A DNA stretch of 64,000 nucleotides, taken from the NCBI RefSeq assembly GCF_002453355.1, contig NZ_DKGQ01000008.1:21093-85092 (forward strand). Direction: 5' to 3'. This document shows, piece by piece, positions 8,128 to 16,583 of this stretch. This DNA comes from Psychrobacter sp. UBA6766. GTDB lineage: Bacteria; Pseudomonadota; Gammaproteobacteria; Pseudomonadales; Moraxellaceae. The notes under the pieces were generated by a model that had not been told where the DNA came from, did no database searches, and worked only from the letters and a program-made list of their open reading frames with translations. A program made the position numbers and the translations under genes. How positions within the stretch are numbered: the first letter of the stretch is position 1; each line of letters opens with the position of its first letter.

Positions 8128-8586
8128 TTATTCGACAAGGTCAATTTGCCAGTTATTCGCTTGAATAACAATATTAATTTTGCGTAATTTCATCGCAATA
8201 TCATCAGCTTGCTTTTGTAAGCCCGCGACTGAGACCATGACATGCCATTTAATCTCGCGAGGGCTATAGCGGTCAACCTCGGTATCAGTGGCTTCAATAG
8301 CCTCAATTAATAACTTATGACGCATCTCTAATGTATCACGCTCCACCAACAGCGTCAGCATGGATTGGCCTTGATCGGTTTTTGCAATCGCATTAGTACG
8401 GTGAAGACGTTCAATCAAAACAGACAAGTCAGTAATGACTTGGCTAGCCTCAATCATCAGTGCGTTTGGGTCTTCGTTTGGCGTGTCGCCTTCTTGGACC
8501 TTGACATTGCTACGAATCCGTCCTTTGATTTGGGCGAGCTTTTTTTGCATATCGCTGCGGATGAGTAGGGCTTCGGCGAGTTTCAT
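8128..8586 (-). CDS. DIP1984 family protein
   Basis: A 152-residue, largely helical protein of the DIP1984 family, sometimes annotated as septicolysin-like without firm function. Family landmarks are the opening MKLAEALLIRSDMQKKLAQIKGRI, the VQEGDTPNEDPNALM block, LIERLHRTNA, and the closing region YSPREIKWHVMVSVAGLQKQAD ending in IQANNWQIDLVE. GGAG lies about seven bases before the ATG. Probably a cytoplasmic coiled-coil protein. Single-gene unit. Confidence 0.85.
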   Translation of the reverse strand: MKLAEALLIRSDMQKKLAQIKGRIRSNVKVQEGDTPNEDPNALMIEASQVITDLSVLIERLHRTNAIAKTDQGQSMLTLLVERDTLEMRHKLLIEAIEATDTEVDRYSPREIKWHVMVSVAGLQKQADDIAMKLRKINIVIQANNWQIDLVE

Positions 8587-8756
8587 TTTTACTCCAATAT
8601 TTTTATTTTTATTTAGGTTAAAGTTTAACGTCTCTCACCCTTGAACACAAACCATCTGTCGCAGAGTATGCACCACTTCTACCAAGTCGCTTTTTCTTTG
8701 ATACATTATCAATCTCTTTATACGACGGTGAAAAATCGATAAGTCAATTAAATTCT

Positions 8757-9584
8757 CTAAACCCCACTGCCAACCTTTTCAGCCAGCGCCTGCAATTTAA
8801 GCACCATCGCCGCCGCATATTCTTCCGCTTCCCAGTTAGCGCTCGGCACGCTAGCATTAAGCGAATACGCATACTGCCCAGTAGCAACATCGTATACCCC
8901 AACGGCTACCGCCAATATGTCGGTAGAAAACTCTCCATCTGATACCGTATAACCATATTTTGCATAATGCTCTGTCGACTCGGCTAAGGCCGTCTGTGCG
9001 CGGTCAAACTCTTCTTTTGATAGATGGTCCTGTAAATTACTAAGAATCACGGCTTGTCTTGCGGGCGAGCTTGCTGCGTAGAAAGCGCGACCAATGGCAG
9101 TGCGTGCGACTGGCAAAGCTGAGCCAACTTGCAAATTGACCGATAGGCGAGCAGGGCTACGACAGCAAGCGTGATAGCGCATTTCTCCTTCGACTTCGGT
9201 GGCCAAATTTACCGATACTTCATTTTCACTGGCAAACTGCCGAAGCAGTGGTTCCGCTGCCGCGACCATGTCATGACGACTCCATGCGGTCGCGCTTAGA
9301 CGCACGGCGTTACTGCCTAATTGATACTGTCCATGTTCCGTCATGCGTAAGAATCCAAGCGTCATCAAAGTATGAATAAGCCGAGTAATGGTCGCTTTTG
9401 GCAAAGCGGTCATCTGACACAACTGCTGATGACTAAGCTGCTCATGCTGCTCAAAGGCAGCTAGTAACGTCAGCCCGCGCCCAAGAGCGGTGACAAATTG
9501 CCGGTCATTATTGTCTTTACTGTGCTCAAGAACGCCCGTTATTCGATCCAATAACGGTAGGGCAGCTGATACATTTTTTGTCAT
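8757..9584 (-). CDS. IclR family transcriptional regulator (next to gcdH)
   Basis: A 275-residue IclR regulator. The winged helix-turn-helix is at about residues 28-90 (GRGLTLLAAFEQHEQLSHQQLCQMTALPKATITRLIHTL), followed by the effector-binding domain with LSVNLQVGSALPVARTAIGRAFYAA and a C-terminal SLNASVPSA block. It is divergent from glutaryl-CoA dehydrogenase with a 174-base shared promoter region containing a KdgR-type palindrome. It probably controls gcdH and itself in response to a glutarate or glutaryl-CoA pathway metabolite; that effector is an inference. Confidence 0.9.
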   Translation of the reverse strand: MTKNVSAALPLLDRITGVLEHSKDNNDRQFVTALGRGLTLLAAFEQHEQLSHQQLCQMTALPKATITRLIHTLMTLGFLRMTEHGQYQLGSNAVRLSATAWSRHDMVAAAEPLLRQFASENEVSVNLATEVEGEMRYHACCRSPARLSVNLQVGSALPVARTAIGRAFYAASSPARQAVILSNLQDHLSKEEFDRAQTALAESTEHYAKYGYTVSDGEFSTDILAVAVGVYDVATGQYAYSLNASVPSANWEAEEYAAAMVLKLQALAEKVGSGV

Positions 9585-9651
9585 TTTATGCTCATTTTTT
9601 TGATAAAGGTTTACAGCGTCGTAAAACTTTGCTTAAATAGATTTATATTAT

Positions 9652-9664
9652 GAAACTAAGTTTC
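9652..9664. promoter_or_regulatory. Putative IclR-family operator
   Basis: GAAACTAAGTTTC is a perfect palindrome with the GAAAC-N3-GTTTC core known from KdgR, an IclR-family member. It lies midway between the divergent IclR gene and gcdH, overlapping the likely promoters of both. Confidence 0.5.
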
Positions 9665-9758
9665 GCACAGCGGTACTTACAAGTCAATAACCTGTGAAGT
9701 CAATTTATTCATTAATCACGAATCGTCGGTCAGGATGACGGACATCAAGGAGATCCAC

Positions 9759-10943
9759 ATGGCAACATCTACGCGCCCAAGTTTTGATTGGGAAGATCCA
9801 CTTTTATTACGCGACCAACTCACCGATGAAGAGCGCATGGTCACGGACAGTGCCCGTCAGTTTTTTCAAAAAGAGCTGATGCCTGGTATTTTAGAGGCCA
9901 ATCGCAACGAGAATTTTGACCGTAATATCATGCGCCAAATGGGTGAGATGGGTTTACTTGGTGTGACGATCGACGGTTATGGCTGTGCTGGTTTATCGAG
10001 TGTTGCTTATGGTTTGATTGCCAAGGAAGTTGAGGCGGTGGATTCGGGTTATCGTTCGGCGATGAGCGTGCAGTCAAGCTTGGTCATGCACCCTATCTGG
10101 GCGTACGGCACCGAAGAGCAAAAAGAAAAATATCTGCCGAAGCTTGCCACTGGTGAATATGTTGGCTGCTTTGGTTTGACTGAGCCAGATTCAGGCTCAG
10201 ACCCTGCTTCAATGTCGACCCGAGCGCGAGCAGTGGATGGCGGTTATGAGCTGACGGGAAATAAGATGTGGATTACCAACAGCCCTATCGCTGATGTGTT
10301 TGTCGTTTGGGCAAAAGATGACGCCGGTGAGATTCGTGGTTTTATCTTAGACAAAGGCATGAAAGGCTTATCAGCGCCGAAGATTGAGGGTAAGTTTTCA
10401 CTGCGTGCTTCGGTTACAGGCGAGATTGTCATGGACAAGGTATTTGTTCCTGAAGCCAACGCTTTTCCAGATATTCGTGGTTTAAAAGGACCGTTTGGCT
10501 GCTTAAATAAAGCCCGTTACGGTATCGCTTGGGGTTCAATGGGCGCAGCAGAATTCTGCTGGAAAGCGGCGCGTCAATATACGCTAGACCGTAAGCAGTT
10601 TGGCCGTCCATTGGCTGCAACGCAGCTTGTACAATTAAAGCTTGCCAACATGCAAACAGAAATTGCCCTAGGTTTACAAGCTGCGTTACGTGTTGGCCGT
10701 CTGATGGATGAAGACAATGCCGCGCCTGAGATGATTTCACTCATCAAGCGTAATAACTGTGGTAAGGCACTCGATATCGCCCGAATTGCACGTGACATGC
10801 ACGGCGGTAATGGTATCTCTGATGAGTTCCATATCATTCGCCACGTCATGAACCTAGAAGCGGTGAATACTTATGAAGGGACGCACGATATTCACGCGCT
10901 TATCTTGGGTCGTGCGCAAACCGGAATTCAAGCGTTTTATTAA
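9759..10943 (+). CDS. gcdH: Glutaryl-CoA dehydrogenase
   Basis: A 394-residue FAD acyl-CoA dehydrogenase that oxidises and decarboxylates glutaryl-CoA to crotonyl-CoA. The start is the ATG at 9759, preceded at six bases by AAGGAG; an upstream in-frame ATG at 9735 overlaps that site and is unlikely. Motifs: [64 protein letters not shown], and the catalytic glutamate (about residue 373) in [21 protein letters not shown]. The [10 protein letters not shown] form and the F-D-W-E-D-P start are typical of glutaryl-CoA dehydrogenases rather than general acyl-CoA dehydrogenases. Confidence 0.94.
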   Translation: MATSTRPSFDWEDPLLLRDQLTDEERMVTDSARQFFQKELMPGILEANRNENFDRNIMRQMGEMGLLGVTIDGYGCAGLSSVAYGLIAKEVEAVDSGYRSAMSVQSSLVMHPIWAYGTEEQKEKYLPKLATGEYVGCFGLTEPDSGSDPASMSTRARAVDGGYELTGNKMWITNSPIADVFVVWAKDDAGEIRGFILDKGMKGLSAPKIEGKFSLRASVTGEIVMDKVFVPEANAFPDIRGLKGPFGCLNKARYGIAWGSMGAAEFCWKAARQYTLDRKQFGRPLAATQLVQLKLANMQTEIALGLQAALRVGRLMDEDNAAPEMISLIKRNNCGKALDIARIARDMHGGNGISDEFHIIRHVMNLEAVNTYEGTHDIHALILGRAQTGIQAFY

Positions 10944-10984
10944 TTGTTGTTAGCTAATAACTGCTAGCGGGTTTTTAGACCATT

Positions 10985-11039
10985 AACGTACGTTGCTGTT
11001 TGGCTTTGTAATAAGCGCATTTAAACAGTAACGTACGTT
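10985..11039. repeat. Large inverted repeat with two AACGTACGTT palindromes
   Basis: Two copies of the self-complementary decamer AACGTACGTT lie at 10985-10994 and 11030-11039. They sit within longer arms: CCATTAACGTACGTTGCTGTTT (about 10980-11001) is nearly the inverse of a segment at about 11022-11047. The whole can fold into one long stem or serve as a paired protein-binding site. It lies between gcdH and the CoA-transferase gene. No T tract follows, so a simple terminator is less likely. Confidence 0.6.
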
Positions 11040-11203
11040 TCTAAATGGTATTTAGCTAAGCGCTATTTAGCGTTGTTATGCCTCATTTATTTATCAGTGC
11101 TTATTATTAAAGCATTGAAGAAAAGACAGTAAAAGCTAAATGATACATAGCAATTTTTTATTAAATATTTATCAAAGAATAAGTGACATAATAAGGGAAG
11201 ATT

Positions 11204-12403
11204 ATGACTGATATGGCAAATGGTGCATTGCACGGTATCAAGGTGCTTGATTTATCGAGAGTATTGGCCGGTCCTTCTTGTACCCAAGTACTTGCCGACC
11301 TTGGCGCCGAAGTCATCAAGGTCGAACGTCCGCATATTGGAGATGAAACGCGGCACTGGGCACCGCCAAAATTCAGCGATGACACCTCCGCTTACTACGC
11401 CACTATTAACCGCAATAAAAAATCCCTGACCGTTGATATTACAACGCCTGCCGGACAAACGATTATTAAACAGCTGGTTGCTGAAAGTGATATTGTCGTT
11501 GAAAATTTCAAGGTTGGCGGTCTAAAAAAATACGGCTTAGATTACGACAGTCTAAAACTAGACAATCCGCGTCTGATTTATGCCTCTCTAACGGGTTTTG
11601 GTCAGACAGGTCCCGACGCCAAGCGCCCCGGTTACGACTATATTATTCAAGGTCTATCAGGGCTAATGAGCATCACCGGTCCGAGCGATGGCGAACCGCA
11701 TAAGGTTGGGGTGGCAGTTGTCGATTTGTTTGCAGGATTGCAACTGACCATTGGTATCCAAGCCGCTTTATTAGCGCGTCAACATACTGGACTTGGACAG
11801 CATGTCGATGTGGCATTGCTTGATAGTGCGCTTGCAATGCTTGCCAACGTCGGAATGAATTATTTAGCATCAGACCAATTGCCGCCAAGACTGGGTAATC
11901 AGCATCCTAATATTGTGCCCTATCAAGTATTTGAGACGGCAGAAAAAGAACACTTTATTCTAGCTTGTGGCAATGACAGTCAGTTTGCCAAACTTTGTGA
12001 TCTATTAGGGGTTGATTGGCATGGCGACAGCCGTTTTGCGACCAACCCGCAGCGTGTTGCCAATCGTGAGCTACTGTGCGCTGAGCTTGCTAAAAAATTC
12101 TCTGAGAAACCTCGCACTTATTGGCTAGAAGTCTTAGATGACGTAGGTATTCCAAGCGGGGCAATTCATAATATCGCTGACGCACTGACCATGCCACAAG
12201 CCCAAGCGCGTGAAATGATTGTCGATTTCGCGGCACAAGGTAGTCCAGTTCGAGCGCTTGGAAACCCAATCAAGCTATCCGCGTCGCCGGTTACTTATCA
12301 TTCGCCGCCGCCTCAATTGAGCGAGCATACCGATAGCACGCTTGCTGATTTGGGCTATGACAGGGAGATGATCGCCAAACTTAAAGCCGATGGGATTGTT
12401 TAA
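11204..12403 (+). CDS. CaiB/BaiF CoA-transferase, probable succinyl-CoA:glutarate CoA-transferase
   Basis: A 399-residue class III CoA-transferase. The N-terminal GIKVLDLSRVLAGPSCTQVLADLGAEVIKVERP is the family signature. The active-site aspartate is Asp174 in GVAVVDLFAGL. Glutarate must be activated before glutaryl-CoA dehydrogenase can act, and the gene follows gcdH on the same strand, so glutarate activation using succinyl-CoA is the best reading. This is inferred from context; the family includes transferases for other acids. Its stop codon overlaps the stop of the convergent IclR gene by four bases. Confidence 0.87.
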   Translation: MTDMANGALHGIKVLDLSRVLAGPSCTQVLADLGAEVIKVERPHIGDETRHWAPPKFSDDTSAYYATINRNKKSLTVDITTPAGQTIIKQLVAESDIVVENFKVGGLKKYGLDYDSLKLDNPRLIYASLTGFGQTGPDAKRPGYDYIIQGLSGLMSITGPSDGEPHKVGVAVVDLFAGLQLTIGIQAALLARQHTGLGQHVDVALLDSALAMLANVGMNYLASDQLPPRLGNQHPNIVPYQVFETAEKEHFILACGNDSQFAKLCDLLGVDWHGDSRFATNPQRVANRELLCAELAKKFSEKPRTYWLEVLDDVGIPSGAIHNIADALTMPQAQAREMIVDFAAQGSPVRALGNPIKLSASPVTYHSPPPQLSEHTDSTLADLGYDREMIAKLKADGIV

Positions 12404-13164
12404 TGCTCGTCCTTAAAACCCAAACGCTGCTCGATTTGTTCGGCCAGTTCAATCAAAACGGCACTGACTTCAGCACGTTTGGACTCATATTCTGCTTGCA
12501 AAAAACTGACTGCCATCCCTGCAACTGCATTGCCCGACGCATTACGAATATAAGTGCCTAAGCAATACATGCCCTCGCGCAGTTGCCCATCGTCGAGGGA
12601 GATGCGACTGTTTTTAATGGCGGACAGCTCGGTCGACAAATCGGTAAAGTTATCGACACCGTGCTGGGTGATGGGCGTAGGAAATCCGCTGGCGTAGATG
12701 GATTTTATATTGTCCATAGTGAAGGTGGAAAGCATGGCTTTACCCGTAGCAGAAAACACCGCTGGTACACGAACACCCGCGCGGAAAGTGAAGCCGAGCG
12801 GGGCAGGCGCTTCATGACAGGCCAAAAATACCACTTCACCCAAGTCGAGCTTGGACAAAGTCACCGTATGCTGAAGTAGAATCGGGTACTGGACAATAAG
12901 GTCTTTAAATAACTGGGTGACGCCTTGCTGCTGCTCGTATCTTCCCGCCCAGTACATCAAATACGAGCCCAAATGAAATCGACTATCGCTGTCTTTATAA
13001 ATGACATGTTTGGCTAAAAGACTCTGCAAAATATTGTGGGTTGAGCTACGCGGCAGATTTAGCGCTTTGGCAATATGCGCCGCTGTTAAAGGCTGCGAAC
13101 TATCGGTAATCAAATCTAAAATCTGAAAGGTTTTGTCCAAGGCAGGAACGGCAGTGGTGCTCAT
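12400..13164 (-). CDS. IclR family transcriptional regulator (next to gabD)
   Basis: A 254-residue IclR protein. The N-terminal winged helix (ALDKTFQILDLITDSSQPLTAAHIAKALNLPRSSTHNILQSL) covers about residues 8-65. The ligand domain includes GFTFRAGVRVPAVFSATGKAMLS and DDGQLREGMYCLGTYIRNASGNAVAGMAVS. It is only distantly similar to the first IclR protein at 8757. It is divergent from gabD with a 266-base AT-rich shared region holding a TGTTCA-N6-TGAACA palindrome. Probable regulator of the downstream gabD-gabT-permease genes. Confidence 0.9.
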   Translation of the reverse strand: MSTTAVPALDKTFQILDLITDSSQPLTAAHIAKALNLPRSSTHNILQSLLAKHVIYKDSDSRFHLGSYLMYWAGRYEQQQGVTQLFKDLIVQYPILLQHTVTLSKLDLGEVVFLACHEAPAPLGFTFRAGVRVPAVFSATGKAMLSTFTMDNIKSIYASGFPTPITQHGVDNFTDLSTELSAIKNSRISLDDGQLREGMYCLGTYIRNASGNAVAGMAVSFLQAEYESKRAEVSAVLIELAEQIEQRLGFKDEH

Positions 13165-13294
13165 AAGAAACCTTTAAAAGTCGGTAAAATGAAAAAATTA
13201 TCAAAATAAAGTAATAAATCAGTACAAATTCGATAATAGCGCTTGCAAAGTTGAGTTCATCATTCTTATAATAATGTCTCATATATAGAATATA

Positions 13295-13312
13295 TGTTCA
13301 TTATATTGAACA
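13295..13312. promoter_or_regulatory. Palindromic operator upstream of gabD (IclR or PuuR type)
   Basis: TGTTCA TTATAT TGAACA is a perfect 6-6-6 inverted repeat. One half plus spacer, TGTTCATTATATT, also matches 13 of 15 positions of the inverse of the E. coli PuuR recognition sequence as I recall it (AAAATATAATGAACA). It may therefore bind the local IclR protein, PuuR encoded at 25347, or both. Confidence 0.5.
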
Positions 13313-13430
13313 AATAACAAGTTATCAATAATTATTTAAGTCATAACCGTCTATTTATTGTTAGTCATTTATTTATTGCTATAAATCTGCAAACCCTATT
13401 TGCAAAATAACACCGACAAGGAGTGTCACC

Positions 13431-14903
13431 ATGTCACAACAGCCACATACGCTACAACTATCAAATCCAGATCTACTAAAACAGCAATGCTTTATTAAAG
13501 ACGGCTGGCATGACGCAAGTGATGCGGCCACTATCGACGTGAGCAATCCTTTTAGCGGGGATATTATCGGTAACGTACCAAGTCTGACGACCTCCGATGT
13601 TAACGATGCGGTTACGGCTTCTCATGACGCGCAAATCACGTGGGCGGCCAAAACTGCCAAAGAACGTGCTGAGTTACTACAAAAGTGGGCAGACCTTATC
13701 GATGCCAATAAAGAAGATTTGGCCATCATTATGACCGCCGAGCAAGGCAAGCCTTTAACTGAATCACGCGGGGAAGTTGGCTATGCCAATAGCTTTATCC
13801 GCTGGTTTGCTGAAGAAGGTAAGCGTGTTTACGGCGATGTCATCCCTGCCAATCAATCACAATTGCGCCACGTTATCCTAAAACAGCCCGTTGGCGTTTG
13901 CGCGGCCATCACGCCTTGGAACTTCCCAGCAGCGATGATTACCCGTAAAGCGGCTCCTGCACTAGCAGCAGGCTGTACCATGATTATCAAACCTGCCACC
14001 GAAACGCCGTTTTCTGCATTGGCACTCGCCGTATTGGCGGAGCAAGCCGGTATTCCAGCAGGCGTCATCCAAGTGGTGACTGGCAAATCTTCAACCATTG
14101 GCGACATTCTAACTGGTGATGAGCGCATTCATAAACTGTCGTTCACGGGCTCTACTGAAGTCGGTCGTACCTTGATGGCACAGTGCGCCCCAACCATCAA
14201 AAAACTGTCATTAGAGCTGGGTGGCAATGCGCCATTTATCGTCTTTGATGATGCTGATCTTGAAAAAGCCGCTGAAGGCTTAATTGCTTCTAAATATCGC
14301 AACGCTGGTCAAACCTGTGTTTGTGCCAACCGTGTCTATGTGCAAGACAGTATCAAAGACAAATTCCTCGATGTATTTGTACAAAAAGTCGCTGAGCTTA
14401 ATGTCGGTAACGGCATGGATGAAGGCGTGGATATCGGACCTTTAATCAACAAAAAAGCTTTGGATAAAGTACAAGCGCTACTCAAAGATGCGCTAGATAA
14501 AGGTGCAACCCTTATTACGGGCGGCAGCACCAACGGCGCATCAGAGCTGTCTTATAATCCAACAGTGATTACCGATATCAGTAGTGACATGGATATTGCC
14601 CATGAAGAAATTTTTGGTCCTATCGCCACCATCTTTACCTTTAAAGACGAAGCTGATGTCATCCGTCAGGCCAACGATACCATTTATGGTTTGGCCGCTT
14701 ACTTTTACAGCAGCAGTTATGCTCGCTCATGGCGCGTCACTGAAGGACTTGAGTACGGCATTATCGGTCATAACACCGGTCTGATTTCTACCGAAGTCGC
14801 ACCATTTGGCGGGGTCAAGCAATCAGGCTTTGGCCGTGAAGGCTCAAAATATGGCATCGAAGAGTATGTTGTGACCAAATATTGGTGCTCTGATATTAGT
14901 TAA
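13431..14903 (+). CDS. gabD: Succinate/glutarate semialdehyde dehydrogenase
   Basis: A 490-residue NAD(P)-dependent aldehyde dehydrogenase of the GabD/DavD type, oxidising succinate semialdehyde or glutarate semialdehyde. The catalytic Cys296 is in GQTCVCANR, the general base Glu262 in LELGGNAP, and the cofactor loop in FTGSTEVGR. The cysteine pair CVC is typical of GabD. It has a strong ribosome site (AAGGAG, seven bases before ATG) and is followed by the aminotransferase that makes its substrate, then a permease, all on the same strand. Proximity to glutarate-activating genes suggests a DavD role in addition to GabD. Confidence 0.92.
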   Translation: MSQQPHTLQLSNPDLLKQQCFIKDGWHDASDAATIDVSNPFSGDIIGNVPSLTTSDVNDAVTASHDAQITWAAKTAKERAELLQKWADLIDANKEDLAIIMTAEQGKPLTESRGEVGYANSFIRWFAEEGKRVYGDVIPANQSQLRHVILKQPVGVCAAITPWNFPAAMITRKAAPALAAGCTMIIKPATETPFSALALAVLAEQAGIPAGVIQVVTGKSSTIGDILTGDERIHKLSFTGSTEVGRTLMAQCAPTIKKLSLELGGNAPFIVFDDADLEKAAEGLIASKYRNAGQTCVCANRVYVQDSIKDKFLDVFVQKVAELNVGNGMDEGVDIGPLINKKALDKVQALLKDALDKGATLITGGSTNGASELSYNPTVITDISSDMDIAHEEIFGPIATIFTFKDEADVIRQANDTIYGLAAYFYSSSYARSWRVTEGLEYGIIGHNTGLISTEVAPFGGVKQSGFGREGSKYGIEEYVVTKYWCSDIS

Positions 14904-15065
14904 TAACTGGAGCTAATCGTTAGCTATTATATTTGCACAATTTAATTTTTATATCGCATGAAACGGGATTCAGCAGCATGAATCCCAACTAACACTAAAT
15001 CTTATTCTATAAACCGCCATACCATCATTGGCACCTACGCAAAAAAGAAAGAAAAGGATATTCTT

Positions 15066-16367
15066 ATGACTACTACCAATCAATCGTTACTTGCGCGCCG
15101 TAAAGCTGTGTTACCAACAGGTCTGGGCGTAGCGTTTCCTATCTTTGCCGAAAAGGCCAAAAACTCGGAAGTTTGGGATATTGAAGGCAATCGTTATATC
15201 GACTTTGTCGGCGGCATCTCAGTATTAAATACCGGTCACAGCCATCCAAAAATTACTCAGCGAGTGCATGAGCAGCTAGACAAATTTACCCATACTGCCG
15301 CGCAAATGATCAACTATGAATGCTATGTGGAACTTGCTGAAAAGCTTTGCGAAAAAGCGCCTATTAGTGGTCCAAAAAAAGCCTTTTTCTTGACCACTGG
15401 CGCAGAAGCGGTCGAAAACTGTATCAAAATTGCCCGTGCAAAAACTGGTCGTCCAGGGGTGATTTCTTTCGTTGGCGGTTGGCATGGTCGCACGCTGATG
15501 TGTATGAGCCTAACGGGAAAAGTATTGCCGTACAAAAAGAACTTTGGTCCGATGCCAGGCCCTGTGTTCCATGCGCTATTTCCAGCAGAAGAGTTAAACG
15601 TCACCGAAGCGCAAGCATTGCATAGTCTTGAAATGATTTTCCAAGCGGATATCGACCCAAGTGAAGTGGCGGCGATGATTATCGAGCCCGTTCAAGGCGA
15701 AGGTGGTTTCCATCAAGTCACACCATCGTTTGCCAAAGCCTTGCGCGAGATTTGTGATGAGCATGGCATTGTGCTGATTTTTGATGAAGTACAGTGTGGT
15801 TTTGCCCGTACAGGTACACTATTCGCCAGTGAGCAGTTGGGCGTTGAGCCTGACCTTATGACTAGCGCTAAGAGCTTGGCAGGCGGCTATCCTATCTCTG
15901 CCGTTATTGGACGCGCTGACATCATGGATGCGCCGCAAGTCGGCGGTTTGGGCGGTACCTATTCTGGAAACCCATTGGCTTGTGTGGCTGCGCTTGCCGT
16001 TATGGAAGTGATTGAAGAAGAAAACTTGCTTGAGCGTAGTGTTGAGATTGGTGACAAAATCGAAGCATTCTTAAAGGATTTAAACCTAAGCAGCATCGGT
16101 CATATTCGTCATAAAGGCGCAATGTTAGCGTTTGAATTAATCGACAGCGACGGTAAGCCTGATACTGAAGCAACGGCGAACCTAAAAGCCAAAGCCTTTG
16201 AGCAAGGACTGTTATTAGCGTCTTGTGGCATGTTTGGCAACGCTATTCGTGTGATGGTGCCGTTGACAGTAGAAGACGAAGTATTACAAGAAGGTCTTGA
16301 TATTATCAAAGGTATTTTGACCGCTCAAGGCGTTAATTTAAAAAATGAAAGCTTAAGCTTAGGATAA
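15066..16367 (+). CDS. gabT: 4-aminobutyrate / 5-aminovalerate aminotransferase
   Basis: A 433-residue class III PLP aminotransferase. Lys269, in TSAKSLAGGYPISAVIG, binds the cofactor. Other motifs: GGISVLNTGHSHPKI, FFLTTGAEAVENCIKIARAKTGRPG, GGWHGRT, EPVQGEGGF and LIFDEVQCGFARTGTLFA. It converts 4-aminobutyrate plus 2-oxoglutarate to succinate semialdehyde and glutamate; the homologous DavT handles 5-aminovalerate. AAAGGA precedes the ATG. It lies 162 bases behind gabD and probably shares a transcript with it. Confidence 0.93.
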   Translation: MTTTNQSLLARRKAVLPTGLGVAFPIFAEKAKNSEVWDIEGNRYIDFVGGISVLNTGHSHPKITQRVHEQLDKFTHTAAQMINYECYVELAEKLCEKAPISGPKKAFFLTTGAEAVENCIKIARAKTGRPGVISFVGGWHGRTLMCMSLTGKVLPYKKNFGPMPGPVFHALFPAEELNVTEAQALHSLEMIFQADIDPSEVAAMIIEPVQGEGGFHQVTPSFAKALREICDEHGIVLIFDEVQCGFARTGTLFASEQLGVEPDLMTSAKSLAGGYPISAVIGRADIMDAPQVGGLGGTYSGNPLACVAALAVMEVIEEENLLERSVEIGDKIEAFLKDLNLSSIGHIRHKGAMLAFELIDSDGKPDTEATANLKAKAFEQGLLLASCGMFGNAIRVMVPLTVEDEVLQEGLDIIKGILTAQGVNLKNESLSLG

Positions 16368-16396
16368 TGACAGTGCTGCTTTGAGTGGTGGTTTTA

Positions 16397-16507
16397 CAAC
16401 GGCGCCTTGCAAGTCAAGACGCCGTTGCTGTCTCTACTAAGCAGTTTTTAAATATCACTAGACCTATCGCTTGATAGGCAGGAAAAGATAAAAAAGGGCA
16501 ACGCCCT
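16397..16507 (+). other. Three hairpins in the gabT-permease gap
   Basis: CAACGGCG/CGCCGTTG (16397-16427), CCTATC/GATAGG (16463-16478) and AGGGC/GCCCT (16495-16507) follow one another between gabT and the permease gene. None is followed by a T tract. They could stabilise or partly end the gabDT message. Confidence 0.45.
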
Positions 16508-16583
16508 ATTACATAAAAATAGTTGGTATCAGTGCCATTAGAAAAAGGTCTGACACGGATGACACACGGACACGGAGTAAGTT

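Noticed and set aside
15020..15040. TGGCAC-type sigma-54 promoter before gabT
   Set aside because: The GG and GC elements are seven rather than ten bases apart.
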